From contig NZDE01000006.1 of NCBI GenBank assembly GCA_002690045.1, positions 1 to 43,383 of the forward strand: a stretch of 43,383 nucleotides of DNA, read 5' to 3'. This DNA comes from Alphaproteobacteria bacterium. Its GTDB lineage: Bacteria > Pseudomonadota > Alphaproteobacteria > Micavibrionales > Micavibrionaceae. Shown here one piece after another: positions 25,306 to 33,196 of the stretch (the stretch's first letter is position 1; each line of letters opens with the position of its first letter). Position numbers and translations under genes: made by a program. A model generated the notes under the pieces. The model had not been told where the DNA came from, did not search any database, and saw only the letters and a program-made list of their open reading frames with translations.

Positions 25306-25599
25306 TTATTTTTTGCAGAATTCATCATGCATCACGGCCATTATTTTTAAAGCGGCAGGGTGTTCAAGCCGATAAAATAACGTGCGGTGTTCACGGCGAA
25401 AACTGACAATGTTTTCGTCTTTTAATTTATTGAGGTGCTGTGACATGGATGTTTGTGCAATGCCGGTGGCATCAATCAATTCAGTGACGCTTTTTTCGCC
25501 TTCGGCAAGTTGACACAGAATCATTAGACGCTGCGGGTTAGCTAGCCCTTTTAGAAACATCGCTGCTTCGGCGGCATTTGCACTTATATCTTCAATCAT
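25306..25599 (-). CDS. ArsR-family repressor, BigR/SqrR-like persulfide sensor
   Basis: 97 aa winged-helix protein: LKGLANPQRLMILCQLAEGE, then VTELIDATGIAQTSMSQHLN as recognition helix and REHRTLFYRLEHPA as the wing. Two cysteines, C29 (in ILCQL) and C95 (in EFCKK), sit where BigR and SqrR have the pair that forms a disulfide or polysulfide bridge and releases DNA. It starts the operon of two YeeE/YedE proteins, the classical target set. A 9-bp inverted repeat just upstream of its start is a candidate operator. Confidence 0.88.
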   Translation of the reverse strand: MIEDISANAAEAAMFLKGLANPQRLMILCQLAEGEKSVTELIDATGIAQTSMSQHLNKLKDENIVSFRREHRTLFYRLEHPAALKIMAVMHDEFCKK

Positions 25600-25610
25600 A
25601 GATCTTCTTT

Positions 25611-25648
25611 CATTTTATAAATTTATAATATCATAAAAATATAAAATG
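25611..25648 (-). promoter_or_regulatory. candidate BigR-type operator
   Basis: Perfect inverted repeat CATTTTATA (25611-25619) and TATAAAATG (25640-25648), 20 bases apart, in very AT-rich DNA 12 bases upstream of the repressor start. AT-rich dyads are typical of BigR-type operators. It probably overlaps the operon's promoter. Confidence 0.55.
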
Positions 25649-25661
25649 ACAAAGGGGAATT

Positions 25662-26705
25662 TTATGATGTAGCTTGCTGACGGTATTTTTGTAGCAGGAT
25701 ATAAAGGTCATCACTGGAATAATAGGGTTTTAGCTTTCCATCTTTTTCTGCCTGTTCAAGTTCATGGCGGATATGGGAGAGCATGTCATCGACATTTAGT
25801 AGGCGGCGGATGATGTGGCGAGTTAGTGCGGATAGTGGGTTTTTCTGTCCCATTGGACGCCATGTTTTTTTGCATGTGTTTAAATACGCATCGAAATGTA
25901 GGCCATGTGGCGCGGCCGGCACGTCACCGCGCCCAAGAAGGATTTTCACGGCGTTACTACAGAGCACGCCCGCGGCCATATCAATGCCGACTTTTAGGGA
26001 CGGGACGTCCTTGGTGAAGAAGTTGACTTTGGTTTTATCGATTAAGTAATGGCGCTGCATGGCACTAGCCGCAACGCCGCTGATGAAGCGAATGATGTTA
26101 TCGATATAATGTTCAAGATGCAGCATATATAATGTGGCGGGGTTGTTAAGTGCCTTAGATATTGCCGCTGGGCTAGGGTCTCGCATATCAAAATAGGTTT
26201 TAAAATCCATTCCTGTAAGGGGCAGAAATGCAAGAAAAGCTGTGCCCATACCAAGCGGGGCGGCGGTTAATGCGGGAATGTTTAGCGCGGCGCAGCTTTC
26301 AAAAACATGGCGGCGTATGTCTAAAGCGAATATATCGAGGCTATCAAGGTATATATCTGCGCCGGTCAAAAATTCATCAATATTGTCTTTGCTCAGGCCA
26401 TTATCAAAACGCGTGATTTCTATGTTGGGGTTAATCACCATTAGGGTTTCGGCTGTAACGTCAATTTTACTGCGGCCGATATTTTTAATGTTCGCGCCAT
26501 CCTGACGGTTGAAATTGCTTAATTCATAATGGTCTAAATCGGCAATACGGAACTTTGTGAATCCCATGCGCGCCATGGTTATGGCATGGCTGCCGCCTAC
26601 ACCGCCAAGGCCGCCAATCGCGATTGTAAAATCTTTTATGCGGTTTTGTTCTTCGGCGCTTACCCAGCCGATATTACGTTTAAATGCTTGGTCATATGCA
26701 AACAT
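25662..26705 (-). CDS. ThiF/E1-like adenylyltransferase
   Basis: 347 aa. The nucleotide-binding Rossmann part begins at IAIGGLGGVGGSHAITMARM (about 29-48), with the acidic pair and the usual E1 residues following in IADLDHYELSNFNRQ (about 54-68). Such enzymes adenylate a carboxylate, often the C-terminus of a ubiquitin-like or small carrier protein. No MoaD/ThiS-like carrier gene is next to it. A 100-residue C-terminal extension, helical and charged, is not typical of MoeB/ThiF. An AAGGGG site precedes the ATG. It is the last gene of a four-gene minus-strand group with an AraC regulator and an acyltransferase. The substrate is unknown. Confidence 0.87.
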   Translation of the reverse strand: MFAYDQAFKRNIGWVSAEEQNRIKDFTIAIGGLGGVGGSHAITMARMGFTKFRIADLDHYELSNFNRQDGANIKNIGRSKIDVTAETLMVINPNIEITRFDNGLSKDNIDEFLTGADIYLDSLDIFALDIRRHVFESCAALNIPALTAAPLGMGTAFLAFLPLTGMDFKTYFDMRDPSPAAISKALNNPATLYMLHLEHYIDNIIRFISGVAASAMQRHYLIDKTKVNFFTKDVPSLKVGIDMAAGVLCSNAVKILLGRGDVPAAPHGLHFDAYLNTCKKTWRPMGQKNPLSALTRHIIRRLLNVDDMLSHIRHELEQAEKDGKLKPYYSSDDLYILLQKYRQQATS

Positions 26706-26791
26706 GGCCGCGCCCCTTATGTTAGAGATACCCTGCCTTAATTTTAGGGGGCGGGGGTAAGCGGCGCTTCTGGTTTTCTCTATAAATATTT

Positions 26792-27592
26792 TTAGTGTGC
26801 AGCGAGTTTTACAAAGGTAGATGGCGGCACGCCTAAATTGCGGTGAAAATGCACATTATACTGCGCGAGTGATGTAAAGCCTGCTTCGAGACCAGCCTGC
26901 GTCACATTGTGACCGTTTTTGATAAGGCGCATGGCTTCAAATGTGCGGAGAATATTGCGGTATTGCACAGGCGCAATGCCATAGTCTTTTTTAAACCCCA
27001 TAGCCATGGTTGAATACCCCATATTGAGGTCAGTAGCGATATGTTCAAAGCTTAAATTTTCGCGGAAGTAGCGGTCTAAGAAACGTTTGGTTTTTGAAGA
27101 GACATAAGATGCATCATTTTGTAATTCGGGGTGGTGCGTGCGCTGTGCCATGAATAAGTTGGCAATGTCATCATAAGACGTTAGCGGCGTAAAGTCATGA
27201 CAGGGGAATATAGTCGGCACAGTCGGAAAGCAATCATCTGCAGGGGTGAAGGATATGTAGGTTTCATATTCCGATAAATGCGGGCGGATATGCCATTCCG
27301 CATAGCTGCGCGCAGGGATATACAGGTAAAATGACCCTTCCGCTGGCGTGATGTGATGGTCAAGGCGCAGTGTTAATGCGCCTTTCGGACAATTGTGGAA
27401 ACGCAGTAATATCCAATATTGCGCATATGTTTGGCGCATAACTTTGGCGGTATTATGCAGGCGGCGGCGGTAATAATATTGAAGGTCACCATCAAGCGCA
27501 GCCATGCCCATAAAATTATCGGGTTGGTTAATAATAGGCGTTAGCCCACTAACCAATAATTTACTGTCATTAATGTCGCGTTTTGTCGTCAT
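26792..27592 (-). CDS. AraC-family transcriptional regulator
   Basis: 266 aa from the ATG at 27592; a TTG at 27601 is possible. The C-terminal third has two helix-turn-helix units (LSFEHIATDLNMGYSTMAMG and VTQAGLEAGFTSLAQYNVHF), the second ending in the family's usual FHRNLGVPPSTF. The N-terminal part (about 30-165) resembles a ligand-binding domain, with HNCPKGALTLRLDHHIT and YIPARSYAEWHI. It lies between the acyltransferase and the ThiF gene in one operon, so it may sense the molecule made by its neighbours; this is inference from position. Confidence 0.87.
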   Translation of the reverse strand: MTTKRDINDSKLLVSGLTPIINQPDNFMGMAALDGDLQYYYRRRLHNTAKVMRQTYAQYWILLRFHNCPKGALTLRLDHHITPAEGSFYLYIPARSYAEWHIRPHLSEYETYISFTPADDCFPTVPTIFPCHDFTPLTSYDDIANLFMAQRTHHPELQNDASYVSSKTKRFLDRYFRENLSFEHIATDLNMGYSTMAMGFKKDYGIAPVQYRNILRTFEAMRLIKNGHNVTQAGLEAGFTSLAQYNVHFHRNLGVPPSTFVKLAAH

Positions 27593-27604
27593 ATTTAACA
27601 ATCT

Positions 27605-28621
27605 TTATTTTAAACCATGCTCTTTACAGATTTCAGCCCAAGTTTTTTGTCGGTTTTGGGGCGCGTCCCCTTTACATTCTTGCCATTCGCCGTTTTCATC
27701 TTTGGTGAACCATGTTTTTTGTTCCGCATCGTAATATTTATAGCTATCGCCATGCGGGGCAATGTTGCCGCGCATATCATATATGTGTTTTAAAAACGGG
27801 TCATGTTTAATTGTATCGGCGAGGTCTTCTTCAGGACTAAATATTGACTTTAGGCGTTTCACCAAAGAAGGCCGCCTTGTTTCAAGGTCAGATGCACATT
27901 TGGCGTAGTCATATTGTAACGGAATGCGCGTCCCGTGATGGACAAAGGCTTTACCTTGCTTTTGTGGTATAAAACTGTGATCGAGGCCTTTTTGTAGAAG
28001 GCGTTCTTCTGTAACGGATAATAATGGTATGCCACCTATGCCAGAGCTATTCGTATGTATAAGCGCGGAAATAAACATTAAATCATAGGGCGACGTGCCT
28101 TTTGATACATTTGCATTATTCATACGTTCCTTAGAGATGCCAAAGCGCGATAATTCACTGATAAAGGGCGGCATTTCACCTGTCAATTGCCTGCCAGCAA
28201 CTGTGAAATTAACAGATAAGCTATATTCATCAAAGCTATCGGGCAATATACCGTCTTGTTTGGAGGCGTCTATAGTTGGTAATAAAGCAGGATCATTTCG
28301 GGTAATGAGACGGTAACAACCAACATTAATGCCGCTTTCATTGTGGCGGATCAGGAAATGTTCGGTAAAGCCTTGTGTGATGTTGGGGTGGTCGTATTCA
28401 TCATGCTCATATGGTGCGCCGTCAACTGCGTTGGGATGTAGAATAGGGTTGAAAATTGTTCCGCGCAGATAATGATATTCATTCTGTTCGGCGGGGCCGT
28501 CGACCATATGCACGGTGAATGTACCATCGCTAACGCGGCCGCGCTCATCCAGATAGATATTTTTATGCATATCTTCTGTTTTATTTTTGCGGCTGGATTT
28601 AGCAAATAACTTTGAAATCAT
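27605..28621 (-). CDS. LuxI/FeeM-like (PEP-CTERM-associated type) N-acyltransferase
   Basis: 338 aa from the ATG at 28621, which overlaps the previous stop by one base (TGATG), so translation is coupled. The GNAT-type autoinducer-synthase pattern is visible: YLRGTIF (R53, F57), YEHDEYD (D74, D77), GCYRLI (R104) and ISELSRFGI (E156, R159), followed by HHGTRIP (about 235), which resembles the acyltransferase group associated with exosortase systems. Family members join an acyl chain from acyl-ACP to an amine, making acyl-homoserine lactones or N-acyl amino acids. The C-terminal 80 residues (EEDLADTIK..., then a tryptophan-rich tail) are an extension. The product is not predictable. Confidence 0.75.
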   Translation of the reverse strand: MISKLFAKSSRKNKTEDMHKNIYLDERGRVSDGTFTVHMVDGPAEQNEYHYLRGTIFNPILHPNAVDGAPYEHDEYDHPNITQGFTEHFLIRHNESGINVGCYRLITRNDPALLPTIDASKQDGILPDSFDEYSLSVNFTVAGRQLTGEMPPFISELSRFGISKERMNNANVSKGTSPYDLMFISALIHTNSSGIGGIPLLSVTEERLLQKGLDHSFIPQKQGKAFVHHGTRIPLQYDYAKCASDLETRRPSLVKRLKSIFSPEEDLADTIKHDPFLKHIYDMRGNIAPHGDSYKYYDAEQKTWFTKDENGEWQECKGDAPQNRQKTWAEICKEHGLK

Positions 28622-29823
28622 CACGCCATTTTCATGTCCAAATGTGCGATTAAATCAGCAGTGATTTTGGCGTTGTCATTTTGGAAGTTTTCGAATTTTT
28701 TCTGGCAATTCTCATCACGCGCAAGATGCGGGGATTGTAACATGCACATTGCATCATGGCCTTCATATAGGCGGTATTTAATATGTTCGATGTGAAGGTC
28801 TGTATAACGCTCTGGGTGCGGTAAGTGGTTTGCTGCGGCTTCGATGAACTTTTTCATTTCAAAACCATCTACAGGTAACATAGTGCGCAGCGCCTTGGTT
28901 GTTTGTAGGATAAACCAATAGGCGGTATGCATGGAATCTTCATTATTGTCATGGGATTCAATATAGGCTTTACCGTGGTTTATCATCTGCATGGCGGTAA
29001 TAAGAACTTCATTTTTTAGCTCTTTGCCTTCAGGGCTTTCCTTCATAATCTGAGCATTGGTGTAAAGCGCCCAGCCTTCATATAAGGTTTCAATAGCGCC
29101 AAATTCAAATACAGGATATTTTGCCGCTGCATTGGCAAAATTATCTTCGGCCCATTTTTCAACGGCGGGGTCATCATTAACATAGGCGCAATAGTCTTTG
29201 GTCATGGCGGATACGCTTAAATGATGTAGCCAGTCATGATTAGTTAGGCTATATAGTTTTTGCAGCGTTGTGACCAATGGGTGGTCGTTTGAAATGTCAT
29301 TAACGCGCGAGATTTTATTCGGCAGCGCCACGACTGGAAAGGTGATGGCTAGTTTACTGTCTGGTATTTCAGCGTTCTTCACCATGCTGACAAAGCCAAA
29401 ATTGATTTTGCGTGGTTCGGCCGTTTGCGGCAGTGTTTTAACATGGCCGCAATTATCTTGTGACACGGCGTTATAGCCTAAGTTGTTAGATAATACAGCG
29501 TCGGAACGCATAATAACGCGATGATGATCTGCCATTTGGGTGAAAATATCGCTTAGGCGGTTTGCGCTTAATTGATCTAGCTTGCCTGACGTGATCCAAT
29601 CTTTGGTTTTTTCGGATAGGTCTTCACGTGCCAATAGGCTGTTTTTATGTTGTTTGAGGTAAATGGCGAGAGCATTAAAGCGCGCTGAATTTGCGGCGGC
29701 TTCGCGCATGATAATATTTTGTGCGGGCAGTGTCTTTTGCGCGGTGATTTTATCGCGCAGCTGCTTGCCCCAATCAGGTGTGACAACGTCGTTTGGTGTT
29801 GTATCTGTTATATCTTGTGTCAT
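28621..29823 (-). CDS. 400-aa protein of unrecognised family, first gene of the acyltransferase operon
   Basis: A soluble, mainly helical protein without signal peptide, preceded by GGAGTC. Histidine/glutamate-rich stretches stand out: NHDWLHHLS (about 200), FGAIETLYEGWALY (about 245), INHGKAYIESHDN and SMHTAYWFIL, and near the end HLPHPERYTDLHIEHIKYRL with YEGHD. Spaced E and H in helices could be ligands of a metal centre, as in heme-oxygenase-like or diiron enzymes, but no known consensus is met and I do not assign a function. It is coupled to the LuxI/FeeM-like gene by a one-base stop/start overlap and follows a near-consensus promoter, so it is surely part of the same pathway. Confidence 0.7.
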   Translation of the reverse strand: MTQDITDTTPNDVVTPDWGKQLRDKITAQKTLPAQNIIMREAAANSARFNALAIYLKQHKNSLLAREDLSEKTKDWITSGKLDQLSANRLSDIFTQMADHHRVIMRSDAVLSNNLGYNAVSQDNCGHVKTLPQTAEPRKINFGFVSMVKNAEIPDSKLAITFPVVALPNKISRVNDISNDHPLVTTLQKLYSLTNHDWLHHLSVSAMTKDYCAYVNDDPAVEKWAEDNFANAAAKYPVFEFGAIETLYEGWALYTNAQIMKESPEGKELKNEVLITAMQMINHGKAYIESHDNNEDSMHTAYWFILQTTKALRTMLPVDGFEMKKFIEAAANHLPHPERYTDLHIEHIKYRLYEGHDAMCMLQSPHLARDENCQKKFENFQNDNAKITADLIAHLDMKMA

Positions 29824-29859
29824 TATCGTGACTCCGCCTTATACCCCAAAAGTGGGAAG

Positions 29860-29888
29860 AGTATATATTTAATTATGTAAATTGTCAA
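29860..29888 (-). promoter_or_regulatory. strong sigma70-type promoter of the acyltransferase operon
   Basis: Read on the minus strand: -35 TTGACA (29888-29883), a 17-base spacer and -10 TATACT (29865-29860). Transcription should start near 29853, where a small dyad (CCCA/TGGG, 29845-29856) lies and could be an operator or a 5' hairpin. Confidence 0.78.
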
Positions 29889-29907
29889 GTGTTGTTCCTA
29901 ATACGGC

Positions 29908-29929
29908 AAAAGCCGCTTATTTAAGCGGC
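29908..29929 (-). terminator. terminator overlapping the stop of the U32 gene
   Basis: A perfect 8-bp stem GCCGCTTA/TAAGCGGC (29912-29929) with a two-base loop contains the stop codon of the minus-strand gene, and on that strand is followed by TTTT. Confidence 0.65.
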
Positions 29930-31663
29930 CTTTTCCTTGGTGTCGTTTTCTTCTTTTTCTAAATTACGGGCAATGTCTTTTGCCTCTAATGCTTCGGCGC
30001 TTGATAAAAGCGCACCCTGTTTACGTTCCGCGAGTAATGCGCGCGCTTTTTCGTATTTAGGGTCATCCCAAAATACGCGGCAGCCATTACAGCCGCGTGC
30101 GCAGCACCCTTCAACGCCAAAGCGTGGGGATTTTATCTGGCGGCCTGTTTCGTCGGCGTCAATTGCGTTTTGTAGCTTTTCAAGGCGGCCTTCATATAAG
30201 TCGTCTGGCGCTTGCTTTAATTCGATCTTCTGCGCAACTGTATCTAGTTTTATGCGCTCCCACTCAGCTTTTGTGAGGGAGGATTCTTTACGAATTAATG
30301 TGTAAGGCGTGATGTTCTTTTTAATCTCGTTAAGGCTTTCATGATCAAAATTGCTAAATGGAATACGCACGATTGGTTGGTAACCTGCGTGGATTTCTTC
30401 AGTGACTTTGCCTGTCTTAATGTCTTCATATTCATAGCAACGAATTAAATATGTCTCTGCGCATTTAGGCGGTACGAATTCAAGGACATCACCGGCAGAA
30501 AGTTTGTTTTTAATTTCCAGCAAGAATGCGTCTTCGGTAACTTTGCGAACGATACCGGCAAATTCCCATTCGGCAATTGTTGATGTATGTTCGTAATTGT
30601 GTGAAATATTTTTCAGGCGGCCTTCATGGAAGGCAAGCGTATAGCCGCGGTTACCAACGGTATCAAGTTCAGCCATGTAATGACGAGGGTCCCAATTTTC
30701 AGGGTCTTCATAATAGGCATCAATCGCCATGCGGTAGGCACGTGCAACTACGCCCGCATAATAGGCAGATTTGCCGCGCCCTTCGACTTTAAGGCTGTCA
30801 ATGCCGATGGATAGGTAATCATCAAGGCGGGGCATGATACATAAATCTTTGGAGTTTAGAATATATGAGCCGCGCATATCTTCTTCAAATGGCATTAATT
30901 CGCCGGGGCGGAATTTTTCTTCTAAGAAGAAATCAAACAAATCTTTGTTGTCGTCATTGATTTCTAATTCTTGGACGGTGCCGTCTTTTAACTTGATGTG
31001 TAATTTATAATTCCAGCGGCATGAATTTGTACAGCTGCCTTGGTTCGCGCCGCGCTCTGACAAGAAGTTTGAGAGCATACAGCGGCCAGAATAGGTCATA
31101 CACATTGAGCCATGTACGAATTGTTCAATCATAATATCTGGGCATTTTTCGCGGACTTCGCGTAATTCTTCATAACTGACATCGCGCGCCATAACGACGA
31201 GGTCTGCGCCTTGGTCTTGCCAATATTTGACAGTCATCCAGTTGGTGACGTTCGCTTGTGTTGACACGTGTAGCGATAATTCAGGCGCGTGTTGACGTAC
31301 ATAGTTAAATACGCCAGGGTCAGCGATAATCACGCCGTCTGGTTTCACTGTACGTATTGTTTCAATATATTCAGGCAGTTTATCAAGGTCACGGTTATGC
31401 GCAATAAGGTTCAGCGTAAGATAAGCGCGCGCCCCATGTTCATGACAGAAATTGACGCCTTCGATGACTTCTTCGAGTGAGAATTTAGACTTCACACGCA
31501 TACACATATCTGGCGTACCCATATAGACGGCATCCGCGCCATAGAGGACAGCGAATTTAAGCTTTTCAAGCGAGCCCGCAGGCATTAAAAGCTCTGAACG
31601 GCGTGCGCCCTCAATAGGGAGTTTGGCTTTGTATTTATTCTTATATTGCTTTTTAAGCGCCAT
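29921..31663 (-). CDS. U32 family protein (peptidase U32-type, TrhP/RlhA-like)
   Basis: 580 aa. The N-terminal U32 domain begins ELLMPAGSLEKLKFAVLYGA, with VDAVYMG-type strand AVYMG, LHVSTQANVTN, and the cysteine signature FVHGSMCMTYSGRCMLSN followed by NQGSCTNSCRW. The same motif is found in YegQ/TrhP (tRNA U34 hydroxylation) and YdcP/RlhA (23S rRNA hydroxylation). Its usual partners are about 450-650 aa. The C-terminus has a further cysteine group (GVEGCCARGCNGCRVFW), not typical of YegQ, which may bind a metal or iron-sulfur centre. AAGGA precedes the ATG. Which RNA it modifies cannot be decided. Confidence 0.85.
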   Translation of the reverse strand: MALKKQYKNKYKAKLPIEGARRSELLMPAGSLEKLKFAVLYGADAVYMGTPDMCMRVKSKFSLEEVIEGVNFCHEHGARAYLTLNLIAHNRDLDKLPEYIETIRTVKPDGVIIADPGVFNYVRQHAPELSLHVSTQANVTNWMTVKYWQDQGADLVVMARDVSYEELREVREKCPDIMIEQFVHGSMCMTYSGRCMLSNFLSERGANQGSCTNSCRWNYKLHIKLKDGTVQELEINDDNKDLFDFFLEEKFRPGELMPFEEDMRGSYILNSKDLCIMPRLDDYLSIGIDSLKVEGRGKSAYYAGVVARAYRMAIDAYYEDPENWDPRHYMAELDTVGNRGYTLAFHEGRLKNISHNYEHTSTIAEWEFAGIVRKVTEDAFLLEIKNKLSAGDVLEFVPPKCAETYLIRCYEYEDIKTGKVTEEIHAGYQPIVRIPFSNFDHESLNEIKKNITPYTLIRKESSLTKAEWERIKLDTVAQKIELKQAPDDLYEGRLEKLQNAIDADETGRQIKSPRFGVEGCCARGCNGCRVFWDDPKYEKARALLAERKQGALLSSAEALEAKDIARNLEKEENDTKEKAA

Positions 31664-31698
31664 AATTTTTTATCCTTCATCTTACGTCTGATCTGGCG

Positions 31699-31727
31699 TT
31701 ATAAACTAAAACCATCGCAAAAAGCAA
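31699..31727 (-). promoter_or_regulatory. weak promoter candidate of the U32 gene
   Basis: On the minus strand, TTGCTT (31727-31722), an 18-base spacer and TATAAC (31703-31698 region) precede the gene. The -35 is poor. Confidence 0.3.
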
Positions 31728-31758
31728 GGAAATGAGTCAAGTTTTTTACCATAATTTA

Positions 31759-31787
31759 TTGACATAACCTTGTTGTGGTGGTATTTA
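31759..31787 (+). promoter_or_regulatory. promoter of the small paralogue pair
   Basis: TTGACA at 31759-31764, a 17-base spacer and TATTTA at 31782-31787, about 28 bases before the ATG at 31815. Confidence 0.5.
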
Positions 31788-31814
31788 AAAAGCCAGAATA
31801 AGATGAGGTGTATT

Positions 31815-32336
31815 ATGGCGAGCATATTTAAGAAAATTTTTGATAAAGGCGCAAAGCGTCCTGAATCTTCTCCAGAAGGTTTTGTTGAAAAGTTTGATGC
31901 TGTTAAGAGAGCAATTATGGTCGCGGGACAAAATGTACCTGAGCGTTATGATTCAAAGACACCTTATATTTGTGGTTATGGCTTAGACCATAATTCAGAG
32001 ACTAAAAAATGGTTGGTCTGCTTAGATAATAGTATAATGCTACGTTATCATGACTTAGATAAAGGCCAAAAATCAGGGCTGGCCGTTTTGGACCTTGATT
32101 TTGCGCAACAAAGCTATCGCCTTCAGAAAGCGAAACTATATTCTGTGCCAGAAGAGGCGATTACTGATTTTGTTAATATGATTAACCTATATGCAGAGCC
32201 TGTTTTCATGCATGCACTACACAAAGCTTTAGAGGAAAGTACTGTTCTTAATTTATCAAAAAAGGATGAAGTACAAGCAGCTGAAGAGCTGAAAGAGGCA
32301 AAACTTAAGCCGACACAGAAATATATTATTGAGTAA
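31815..32336 (+). CDS. hypothetical protein, paralogue A
   Basis: 173 aa from the ATG at 31815, chosen because GAGGTG precedes it; a longer frame from 31770 has no ribosome site. It is soluble, with a basic N-terminus (SIFKKIFDKGAKRP). The central part (KKWLVCLDNSIMLRYHDLDK) and the later EEAITDFVNMINLYAEPVFM are shared with the next gene. The family is unknown to me. It is divergent from the U32 gene. Confidence 0.7.
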   Translation: MASIFKKIFDKGAKRPESSPEGFVEKFDAVKRAIMVAGQNVPERYDSKTPYICGYGLDHNSETKKWLVCLDNSIMLRYHDLDKGQKSGLAVLDLDFAQQSYRLQKAKLYSVPEEAITDFVNMINLYAEPVFMHALHKALEESTVLNLSKKDEVQAAEELKEAKLKPTQKYIIE

Positions 32337-32345
32337 GGTTGAGTT

Positions 32346-32846
32346 ATGGGCAAGTTGAGAGAATTGTTTAAGTTAAAGAAAAATAAAGGGCAAGATGCTT
32401 TCCCTGACGGTGTGGTTGATAAGTTTTCTTTGTTCCTGAATGAAATTAAGCGCATTGGGGTAGCGCAAAAGCGCGACCGTACGTCGGATAGCATGTCGCT
32501 GAACAATAAGCGCGCCCCATATAAGGCGGGCGTTAAGGAATGGGTGCTTGTTCAGGATGGTGCGGTTTATATTCGTTATTATGATACAGATAGAAATTCG
32601 TGCGAGAATTTATATGCGATGAAACTGGACGTAGTTAGGCAGGCGTTTGTTTTACAGCGTAAGTATGAATTTGAAAGTGCGGAAGAAGCGATAACCGCCT
32701 TCGTCAATATTATGGATGAATATGGTGATGCGGAGTTTATGAATGCGCTGAAGTCATCATTAATCGACAATGATTTGTTATTGGTTGATGCGCCAAATTT
32801 AACGGCGGCAAAACCAGAGAACAAAACAAAAGCACTAATTATATAG
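32346..32846 (+). CDS. hypothetical protein, paralogue B
   Basis: 166 aa, 9 bases after paralogue A and clearly related to it: KEWVLVQDGAVYIRYYDTDR matches KKWLVCLDNSIMLRYHDLDK, and EEAITAFVNIMDEYGDAEFM matches EEAITDFVNMINLYAEPVFM. The N-terminus (GKLRELFKLKKNKG) is basic and possibly membrane-associating. The two arose by tandem duplication. No known domain is recognised. Confidence 0.7.
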   Translation: MGKLRELFKLKKNKGQDAFPDGVVDKFSLFLNEIKRIGVAQKRDRTSDSMSLNNKRAPYKAGVKEWVLVQDGAVYIRYYDTDRNSCENLYAMKLDVVRQAFVLQRKYEFESAEEAITAFVNIMDEYGDAEFMNALKSSLIDNDLLLVDAPNLTAAKPENKTKALII

Positions 32847-32855
32847 GGTAGAATT

Positions 32856-32982
32856 ATGCGTAAACTGGATCGTACATTTCAAGGGGGGGGGGGTACCGCC
32901 TGTTCATGAAAAACCGTAGATCCAAATGTCAAAAGAATTTAATATGCCGGATACAGCGCTCGTAAAGTGGGTGCTGGCTTGA
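32856..32982 (+). pseudogene. broken small reading frame with an 11-G tract
   Basis: An ATG at 32856 with AGGG upstream, right after paralogue B, begins MRKLDRTFQ and then runs into eleven G (32883-32893). As written the frame stops at 32907 after 17 codons. With one G fewer it would read on as VPPVHEKP to an amber stop at 32917, and the same frame continues open (IQMSKEFNMPDTALVKWVLA) to 32982. This looks like either a decayed gene, a phase-variable frame, or a homopolymer sequencing error. Confidence 0.35.
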
Positions 32983-33111
32983 TATTTTTTGGTAAAAAAA
33001 CGCGCAAAATTAATATTTCTATAATTTTCATAATTTTTCACTTTACATTTTATGAAAAATATCGTTTAATCACATTCTCTTATATAACGCGTTGCGAATA
33101 AAGTTTGTATC

Positions 33112-33139
33112 TTGTCATATAAGCAAATATATATATACA
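33112..33139 (+). promoter_or_regulatory. candidate promoter of the ClpA-like gene
   Basis: TTGTCA, a 16-base spacer and TATACA. The CTTG at 33111-33114 would also suit the heat-shock sigma factor, but its -10 is not clear. Confidence 0.4.
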
Positions 33140-33196
33140 TAAGAAACGTCAAGTTTCAGGGACACATTAAAAGCAGTAAAAAAAGGGAGCGTATCT

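Larger units (their letters stand above)
32847..33196. other. intergenic region before the ClpA-like gene
   Basis: About 350 bases. The first 135 hold the broken frame with the G tract. The rest is very AT-rich, with an 8-bp inverted repeat ATTTTTCA/TGAAAAAT (33033-33060) and a promoter-like pair TTGTCA (33112-33117) and TATACA (33134-33139) with 16 bases between, then the GGGAGC ribosome site. Confidence 0.5.
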
